Position numbers and translations under genes: made by a program
Assembly (NCBI GenBank): GCA_041628615.1
Contig: JBFKOW010000054.1
Location: 1-18,895 of the forward strand
Length of the DNA: 18,895 bases
Source: JAMWZF01 sp041628615
GTDB taxonomy: Bacteria > Pseudomonadota > Alphaproteobacteria > Rhodobacterales > Rhodobacteraceae
Direction: 5' to 3'
The notes under the pieces: generated by a model
Seen by the model: only the letters and a program-made list of their open reading frames with translations
Told to the model about the DNA's origin: nothing
Databases searched by the model: none
Shown: positions 13,722 to 18,895 of the stretch, one piece after another
How the letters are laid out: each line of letters starts with the position of its first letter
Numbering within the stretch: the stretch's first letter is position 1

Positions 13722-14695
13722 CCGATGTCCCCCGTCTGCAGCAGGATCTGCTTCCAGATCGCGGTCTCGTCGAACAGGGTGTATTCGCGGCGCAGCCCCC
13801 AGGGGCCGAACTCGGCATGGGATATCCCCATGACGTGAACCCGCGCCCCGGTCGGAGCGCCGAAGCTGCCCCAGCCGTCATGCCGCCCGTCGAGCGACCA
13901 GCGGACCGCGGCGCGCGGCGGCATCATCGGGTCTTCGCGGCCGATCCGGTGGTGGATGGCGAAGACGGCCGAGGGAAAGGCGGCGCGCAGCCCGAGCCAG
14001 AACCCGTCGACGCCGCAGTGGCTCTGCGCCGTCACGCCGCCGGGGTATTCGCCGATCACCGCGCGGTCGTATTCCGCCGGGATCGCCGCGAAATCCGCAT
14101 TCATCAGCCGGGTCAGCAGGTCGGCATAGCGCGCGCCCCAGGGATTGTCGTTGCCGTGCCCGGTGTAAGGGCCAGCCACGTCGTTCTCCGGCAGGTAGGG
14201 CTGGACGCAGCGCTCGGGCCCGCCCTCTCGCGCGATCAGGTCGCGGGCATGATCCCGCGGGTCCCAGCCCAGTTGCCGGACGATCGCCCCCTGATCGCGG
14301 ATCAGCCATTCGTCGGTGATCCGGTTCGCCTGGGCGAAGCAGTCGGCGATGATCCGGTAGTGCAGGCGCCGGCCCGTCGCCTTGCCGTAGACCCCGTCAT
14401 TGGCGTGCGTCGCGGTCGAATGCAGCCGGTGCGAACTGAGGTAGCCGTCGTCGTTGCCCTCGCACCAGATCACGTCCTCGCCGTAGAGCGTCCGGTCGGG
14501 AAACTCCGCCAGCGTGGCCATCGTAGCCGCCACAACGTTGCGGTTGCCGATCACGATGGAGCCGGGCGAGCGCACCGGCATGTCGGGCGCGTAGTAGCGA
14601 TCGAGGGTCGCGATGCCGCGATCCTCCCAGATCTCCTTCGTGATCCCGAGGATGTAGTCGGGAAAGTCGGTCCACTTCGGGTCAAAGCCCTTCAT
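13718..14695 (-). CDS. Tandem SnoaL/NTF2-like protein (second in operon)
   Basis: A 325-residue protein made of two SnoaL/NTF2-like cone-shaped domains. The first (residues ~15-125) shows IWEDRGIATLDRYYAPDMPV, SPGSIVIGNRNVVAATMATL and GEDVIWCEG. The second (from ~185) shows LTRLMNADFAAIPAEYDRAV, FWLGLRAAFPSAVFAIHHRI and VHVMGISHAEFGPWGLRREY. Known SnoaL-type enzymes catalyse cyclisation, aldol-type isomerisation, dehydration or ester hydrolysis by acid-base chemistry, without cofactors. The start at 14695 lies 14 bases inside the end of the LacI gene and has AAGGA upstream. It is related in layout to the tandem SnoaL protein at 16471-17532, so the two may act as partners or on successive intermediates. 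Confidence 0.82.
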   Translation of the reverse strand: MKGFDPKWTDFPDYILGITKEIWEDRGIATLDRYYAPDMPVRSPGSIVIGNRNVVAATMATLAEFPDRTLYGEDVIWCEGNDDGYLSSHRLHSTATHANDGVYGKATGRRLHYRIIADCFAQANRITDEWLIRDQGAIVRQLGWDPRDHARDLIAREGGPERCVQPYLPENDVAGPYTGHGNDNPWGARYADLLTRLMNADFAAIPAEYDRAVIGEYPGGVTAQSHCGVDGFWLGLRAAFPSAVFAIHHRIGREDPMMPPRAAVRWSLDGRHDGWGSFGAPTGARVHVMGISHAEFGPWGLRREYTLFDETAIWKQILLQTGDIG

Positions 14696-15710
14696 CGGTC
14701 CATCCTTTCGGAACCCGCGCCGATCCGCGCACGATCAGCGGACCGTCTAAGGCGATGCGCCGGGCCGGGGTGTCGGGCTTGTCGATGCGGGTCAGCATGG
14801 TGCGGACGGTTTCCTCGACCATCCGGTTGGCGGGCTGCCGCACGGTGGTGAGGTCGTAGCTTGGCCAGGCCGCGATCGCGACATCGTCGTAGCCGACCAC
14901 CGAAACGTCCTCTGGAACCCGCAGCCCGAGATCGAAACGGAGCACGTCCATCACCGCGAAGGCCATGTGATCGTTGGCGACGAAGACGGCGTCGGGCCGG
15001 TCCTCGCCGCCGAACAGCGCGCGGGCGGCGTGGCGCGCGCCGTCGGACTTGAAGTCGCCGACCGCGCGGGAGTGGAGCTGCTGGCCCGCCTCCCGCAGCC
15101 CTTCGAGGAAGCCCCGTTCGCGGTCGCGCTGGGTCGATGCGCCCTCCCACCCGGCGACGTGGGCGATCCGGCGGTGGCCGCCCGCGACGAGGAAGCGCGC
15201 CAGCCGGCGGCCGCCGGCCAGGTTGTCCGAGGCCACGCCCGACAGGCTCTCGTCGTCCTGCAGGCGGTTGAACAGGACGACCGGCACGCCGGCGGCCTCG
15301 CAGCGCGAGGTGATATCCGAGGACATCGCCACGGAGGCCATGATGATGCCGTCGACCTGGTAGTCGAGGATCTCGTCGACGACGGTGTCGATGTTGCCGG
15401 TCGTCTGCGACGTCAGGAAGATCAGGACGTGGTAGCCCTCGGCCTGCAGCGCCTTCGAGAGTTTCTCGAGAACCTCCGGGTAGAAATGGTTCTCGAGGTA
15501 ACCGACAACCAGGCCGATGATCCGGGACCGGCCTGTGATCATGGCCCGGGCAAGGATGTTGGGCCGGTATCCCAGTTCCCGGGCCGCCTCGCGGACCTTG
15601 TCGGCGGTCTTGTCCGACACCGAAGCCCCCGGCGTGAATACCCGCGACACGGCGCTCTGCGACACGCCGGCGCGCCGGGCCACCTCGAGCGATGTCACCT
15701 TCTCTGCCAT
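14682..15710 (-). CDS. LacI-family regulator embedded in the catabolic operon
   Basis: A 342-residue LacI/GalR repressor. The helix-turn-helix and hinge are SLEVARRAGVSQSAVSRVF, then DKVREAARELGYRPNILARA. The ligand-binding region begins GRSRIIGLVVGYLENHFYPE and contains the usual segments DGIIMASVAMSS, GVASDNLAGGRRLA, DAVFVANDHMAFAVMDVLRF and VSVVGYDDVAIAAW. It overlaps the SDR gene by one base (TGATG) and the downstream SnoaL-like gene by 14 bases, so it is co-transcribed with the enzymes. It probably represses the promoter upstream of the HisD-like gene, beyond the window edge, with a pathway intermediate as inducer. That control is inference. Confidence 0.93.
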   Translation of the reverse strand: MAEKVTSLEVARRAGVSQSAVSRVFTPGASVSDKTADKVREAARELGYRPNILARAMITGRSRIIGLVVGYLENHFYPEVLEKLSKALQAEGYHVLIFLTSQTTGNIDTVVDEILDYQVDGIIMASVAMSSDITSRCEAAGVPVVLFNRLQDDESLSGVASDNLAGGRRLARFLVAGGHRRIAHVAGWEGASTQRDRERGFLEGLREAGQQLHSRAVGDFKSDGARHAARALFGGEDRPDAVFVANDHMAFAVMDVLRFDLGLRVPEDVSVVGYDDVAIAAWPSYDLTTVRQPANRMVEETVRTMLTRIDKPDTPARRIALDGPLIVRGSARVPKGWTDEGL

Positions 15711-16474
15711 CAGTCCGCCGTCCAGCCTCCGTCCACCAGCAATGACGTGCCCGTCACCAGCGCTGCGGCGTCCGAGGCGAGGAACGTCACTGCCCCCATG
15801 ATGTCCTCGACCTCGCCGGGGCGGCCGAGCTTGATCTTCTCGCGGATCCAGGCGGCGCGCTCGGGATTGTCGAATGTCGACCGGGTGAGCGGGGTCAGGA
15901 TGAAGGTGGGACAGACCGTGTTGACCCGGATGCCGTGGGGGCCCCATTCGATCGCCATCGCCTTGGTGAAGCCCTCCACCGCGTGCTTCGTCGCACAATA
16001 GGCCGCCCGGTCGATGCCGCCCACATGGGCCATCTGCGAGGAGATGTTGATGAGCGAGCCGGGCTTGCCGGCCGCGACGAGGCCCTTCGCCACCGCCCGG
16101 GTCAGGAAGTAGGCCCCCTTGATGTTGAGCCCGCTCACCGCGTCGAAATCGGCCTCGGTCGTCTCCAGCGCCGGACCGTGCCGGGCGAGGCCGGCCGAGT
16201 TCACGAGCACGTCGAAGGGGCCGTTTTCAGCCACCTGCGCCGCGGTGGCGGCCACGTCTGCGACGTCCATCGCCAGCGCCTCGGCGCTCATTCCCGCGGC
16301 GCGCATCTCGGCCACGAGATCCGCAAGCCGGTCGGCGCTGCGGGCCGCGGCGACGATATGGGCGCCCGCCTCGCCGAGCGCCGCGGCACAGGCCAGTCCG
16401 ATCCCCGACGAGGCCCCGGTGACCAGCGCGCGGCGCCCATCGAGACGGAACGACGGTGTCTTCGGCAGGCTCAT
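15710..16474 (-). CDS. Short-chain dehydrogenase/reductase (SDR)
   Basis: A 254-residue classical SDR. TGASSGIG (residues 19-26) binds the dinucleotide, and the NSAG motif, Ser146 (NISSQMA), Tyr159 and Lys163 (YCATK) complete the active site. The end LVTGTSLLVDGGW is typical. It should oxidise a secondary alcohol to a ketone, or the reverse, with NAD(P). The segment RSADRLADL after the second strand lacks the usual Asp preference, so cofactor choice is open. Its ATG at 16474 overlaps the stop of the upstream tandem SnoaL gene by ATGA. With the HisD-like enzyme it provides one of two oxidoreductase steps in the operon. Confidence 0.95.
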   Translation of the reverse strand: MSLPKTPSFRLDGRRALVTGASSGIGLACAAALGEAGAHIVAAARSADRLADLVAEMRAAGMSAEALAMDVADVAATAAQVAENGPFDVLVNSAGLARHGPALETTEADFDAVSGLNIKGAYFLTRAVAKGLVAAGKPGSLINISSQMAHVGGIDRAAYCATKHAVEGFTKAMAIEWGPHGIRVNTVCPTFILTPLTRSTFDNPERAAWIREKIKLGRPGEVEDIMGAVTFLASDAAALVTGTSLLVDGGWTAD

Positions 16475-17532
16475 GCCAGCGCTCTCCCTGTTTCCGGGTC
16501 GAAGCCGGCCCGGGACTTGTTGAAGTCCCGCATCCGTGCCAGCGCGTCGACACCGATCTGGTCGTACATGTGAAGCAGATCGACAAGCACCCAGTTTTCC
16601 CGGATCCTGCCAGCCTCGAGCCGCCAGAAATCGAGCGATCTCAGGGTGACCGGCGTTCCCGTCGGCGCGATCCCTAGCCAGCCCGGGTGCGACAGGGTCT
16701 GTGCCATGTTCGGCCAGCCTGTCACCGCGGCGTAATTCCGGTCGCCGAAGAAATGCTGGGTCACCGCATCCCCGCGCAGCCCCCGGTCCGGCATCGCCGC
16801 AAGGAACGGGATCTGGTGCCAGTGGCGGAAGCCGCGGATGCCGCGCGCGGTGCCGATCCCGGCGGGCCCGTACCACATCATCCGCTCGTGCCAGAAACGC
16901 GGCAGCTCCATCAGCTCGGGCCCGCCCCTGGCCGGATGACGGACCATGTGCTCCAGCATCTCGACGACCCGGGCGCAGGTCTCGGCCCCCTGGGCGAGGT
17001 CATGCGGGCCGGGAACCAGACCGTCCTGCGTGGCCGGGCCGGGCACCTGCCAGTCCCTGCCGAGCGACGGCGCCAGCGGCCAGGCTCCGGCCTGCAGCAT
17101 GAGTTCGGGAATGTCCCAGATCGCGTGAACCTCCACGACCCTGTCCGCCTCGAAGCGGTAGAACTCGTGGAACCGGAACGCTGCGACATGGCCGGTGGGC
17201 GGAATGTCGAGCCACGGCGCCGCGAAGGTGCCGAGGTAGTGGCCGGCGCAGCCGACCCAGCACTGGCCCTGCGCGTCCGGCCCCGCCATGACGATGAAGT
17301 CGCGCCGTTCGAGGTCGGGCATCGCGGCGAGCAGGGGGGCGAAGGCGGCGTCGAACATCGCCTCGGGCCCGGCGAGATCGCCCAGCGGATGGCACAGCCG
17401 GAACAGCGCATCCGGCGCGACCGCGTCCAGCGTCGCGCGCACGCCAGCCGCGTCGAAATCGGCCTGCGCCGCCCGGAGCGGGGCCAGCGCGGCCTTGTGG
17501 GCGCTGTGCGGGTCGCGCAGCACCGCGGTCAT
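16471..17532 (-). CDS. Tandem SnoaL/NTF2-like protein (first in operon)
   Basis: A 353-residue protein with two NTF2/SnoaL-like domains. The first shows CHPLGDLAGPEAMFDAAFAP, DFIVMAGPDAQGQCWVGCAG and AAFRFHEFYRFEADRVVEVH followed by AIWDIPELM. The second shows ELPRFWHERMMWYGPAGIGT, GIRGFRHWHQIPFLAAMPDR and SLDFWRLEAGRIRENWVLVD. The conserved pattern of 'gleG ... G ... strand-W-IxD' fits polyketide-cyclase-like enzymes. The start at 17532 leaves a 31-base gap after the HisD-like stop with only a weak purine-rich ribosome site. The stop overlaps the SDR start. It shares length and layout with 13718-14695, suggesting ancient duplication, although the two are well diverged by eye. Confidence 0.82.
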   Translation of the reverse strand: MTAVLRDPHSAHKAALAPLRAAQADFDAAGVRATLDAVAPDALFRLCHPLGDLAGPEAMFDAAFAPLLAAMPDLERRDFIVMAGPDAQGQCWVGCAGHYLGTFAAPWLDIPPTGHVAAFRFHEFYRFEADRVVEVHAIWDIPELMLQAGAWPLAPSLGRDWQVPGPATQDGLVPGPHDLAQGAETCARVVEMLEHMVRHPARGGPELMELPRFWHERMMWYGPAGIGTARGIRGFRHWHQIPFLAAMPDRGLRGDAVTQHFFGDRNYAAVTGWPNMAQTLSHPGWLGIAPTGTPVTLRSLDFWRLEAGRIRENWVLVDLLHMYDQIGVDALARMRDFNKSRAGFDPETGRALA

Positions 17533-17563
17533 CGCCGCCCGCCGGTATCCGCCCCGGCCGGGG

Positions 17564-18892
17564 TCACTCGGCGGCTTCCCGGTGCGGCGCGCCGGCGCCG
17601 TAGGGCACGTTGATCCCGCCGTAGCGCCGCACCCGCACGTTGCACTGTTCGGCATGGCCCACGAAGCCCTCCAGCATGCACAGCCGCGAGCCGTATTCGC
17701 CGATCATCGCCGCCGCCTCGTCGGTCAGCACCTTCTGGTAGCTGTGGGTCTTGAGGAACTTGCCGACCCACAGTCCGCCGGTGTAGCGGCCGGCCTTCTT
17801 CGTCGGCAGGGTGTGGTTGGTCCCGATCACCTTGTCGCCGTTCGCCACGTTGGTGCGCGGCCCGAGGAACAGCGCGCCGTAGCAGGTCATGTTGTCGAGG
17901 AACCAGTCGTCGCGGTCGGTCATCACCTGCACATGCTCGGAGGCGATGTCGTCGGCCACCGCCAGCATCTCGTCGTAGCTGTCGCAGAGGATCACCTCGC
18001 CGTAGTCCTCCCAGCTGGTCCGGGCGGTGTCCGCGGTGGGCAGGATGGTCAGCAGGCGGTCGATCTCGGACAGCGTGTCCTGGGCCAGACGCCGGGAATT
18101 GGTGACCAGCACGGCGGGCGAGTTGTAGCCGTGCTCGGCCTGGCCCAGCAGGTCGGTGGCGCAGATCTCGCCGTCCACGGTGTCGTCGGCGATCACCATC
18201 GTCTCGGTCGGTCCGGCGAAGAGGTCGATCCCGACCCGGCCGAACAACTGCCGCTTGGCCTCGGCAACGAAGGCGTTGCCGGGGCCCACCAGCATGTGAA
18301 CCGGGTCGATCGTCTCGGTGCCCAGCGCCATCGCGCCCACCGCCTGGATGCCACCGAGGACGTAGATCTCGTCGGCGCCGCCGAGATGCATCGCCGCGAT
18401 CACCGCCGGGTTGGGCTTGCCCCGCCACGGCGGAGTGCAGGCGACGATCCGGGGCACCCCCGCGACCTTTGCCGTCGCCACCGACATGTGGGCCGAGGCC
18501 ACCATCGGGAACTTGCCGCCCGGAACGTAGCAGCCGACCGACTGCACCGGGATATTCTTGTGGCCGAGGATCACGCCGGGCAGCGTCTCGACCTCGATGT
18601 CGGTCATCGAGGCGCGCTGCGCCCGGGCGAAATTGACCACCTGCTCCTGCGCGAAGCGGATGTCGGCCAGTTCGCGGTCCGAAAGCTCGGCGATCAGCGC
18701 GTCGATCTCGTGTTGCGAGAGGCGGAACGACTCCGGCGTATAGCGGTCGAACTTCTCGGACAGCTCGCGCACCGCCGCATCGCCGCGCGCCTCGATATCG
18801 GCCAGCGTCGCCTCGACCGCGGCCCGGGTCCTGGCGTCGTCCTCGGCCCGCTCGGCGGCGGGCTTGCCGCGCTTGAGATACTCGATCGTCAT
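17564..18892 (-). CDS. Histidinol-dehydrogenase-family (HisD-like) dehydrogenase
   Basis: A complete 442-residue HisD-family NAD enzyme. Residues equivalent to the E. coli HisD zinc and catalytic set are all visible: Gln251 and His254 in GQAEHG, Glu319 and His320 in ASEHVQV, Asp353 in NGDKVIGTNH and His413 in GHAEQC. The segments VPGGKFPM, LVGPGNAFVAEAKR and AGPTETMVIADD are also present. HisD oxidises an alcohol through the aldehyde to the acid in one active site. No other his gene is nearby, and a paralogue of this kind, HpsN, oxidises dihydroxypropanesulfonate. A polyol or amino-alcohol substrate in the operon's pathway is therefore more likely than histidinol. The ATG at 18892 is preferred; a GTG at 18895 lies at the window edge. 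Confidence 0.92.
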   Translation of the reverse strand: MTIEYLKRGKPAAERAEDDARTRAAVEATLADIEARGDAAVRELSEKFDRYTPESFRLSQHEIDALIAELSDRELADIRFAQEQVVNFARAQRASMTDIEVETLPGVILGHKNIPVQSVGCYVPGGKFPMVASAHMSVATAKVAGVPRIVACTPPWRGKPNPAVIAAMHLGGADEIYVLGGIQAVGAMALGTETIDPVHMLVGPGNAFVAEAKRQLFGRVGIDLFAGPTETMVIADDTVDGEICATDLLGQAEHGYNSPAVLVTNSRRLAQDTLSEIDRLLTILPTADTARTSWEDYGEVILCDSYDEMLAVADDIASEHVQVMTDRDDWFLDNMTCYGALFLGPRTNVANGDKVIGTNHTLPTKKAGRYTGGLWVGKFLKTHSYQKVLTDEAAAMIGEYGSRLCMLEGFVGHAEQCNVRVRRYGGINVPYGAGAPHREAAE

Positions 18893-18895
18893 CAC

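Noticed and set aside
17564..18892. Naming the HisD-like enzyme HpsN and the operon a sulfonate pathway
   Set aside because: No sulfonate transporter, sulfolactate lyase or related gene is visible, so similarity alone cannot set the substrate.
1..18895. CRISPR arrays, tRNA or rRNA genes
   Set aside because: I saw no regularly spaced repeats of CRISPR type, and no tRNA or rRNA signature on either strand.

Overview
The window is high-GC DNA, probably from an alphaproteobacterium of the Rhodobacterales type. I infer this from codon bias, from the families present (XylF-like binding protein, DUF2189, P27 terminase, HisD-like dehydrogenase) and from the dense ATGA-overlapped operon. No rRNA, tRNA or CRISPR array is visible.

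Layout. (1) 1-1621: the start of a sugar ABC-transporter binding protein on the minus strand, divergent from a LacI-family repressor, with three operator-like repeats between them. (2) 1692-3112: scrap DNA. It holds a phage lysis (spanin-like) remnant in two overlapping frames, an IS3-family orfB broken by a 32-bp insertion, and the left end plus orfA piece of a second IS3 copy. (3) 3198-6800: two uncharacterised minus-strand genes separated by a strong terminator/attenuator, divergent from an OmpR/EnvZ-type two-component pair. A 47-bp dyad element lies in the shared promoter region. (4) 6960-9791: a DUF4242 protein, then two genes (a small coiled-coil protein and a DUF2189 membrane protein) bracketed by two homologous C-terminal fragments of a serine recombinase. 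The second fragment is joined to a truncated P27-family phage terminase small subunit. (5) 9950-18892: one long minus-strand catabolic operon.

The operon, in transcription order, encodes a histidinol-dehydrogenase-like dehydrogenase, a tandem SnoaL/NTF2-like protein, an SDR oxidoreductase, a LacI regulator, a second tandem SnoaL-like protein, a 49-aa micro-ORF, a bicupin, a 45-aa micro-ORF, a MetE-C-like zinc methyltransferase, an alpha/beta hydrolase and an RraA-family aldolase/decarboxylase. Most junctions overlap by 1-4 bases, so the products are probably made together. The set looks like a degradation pathway: two oxidations, isomerase or cyclase-like steps, methyl transfer or C-S/C-O chemistry, hydrolysis, then retro-aldol or decarboxylation. 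I cannot name the substrate. This operon is the best candidate for undescribed biology in the window.

The middle of the window (about 1.7-9.8 kb) is a patchwork of prophage, IS and recombinase remnants around regulatory and stress-type genes. The two flanks are intact sugar-uptake and catabolic modules.
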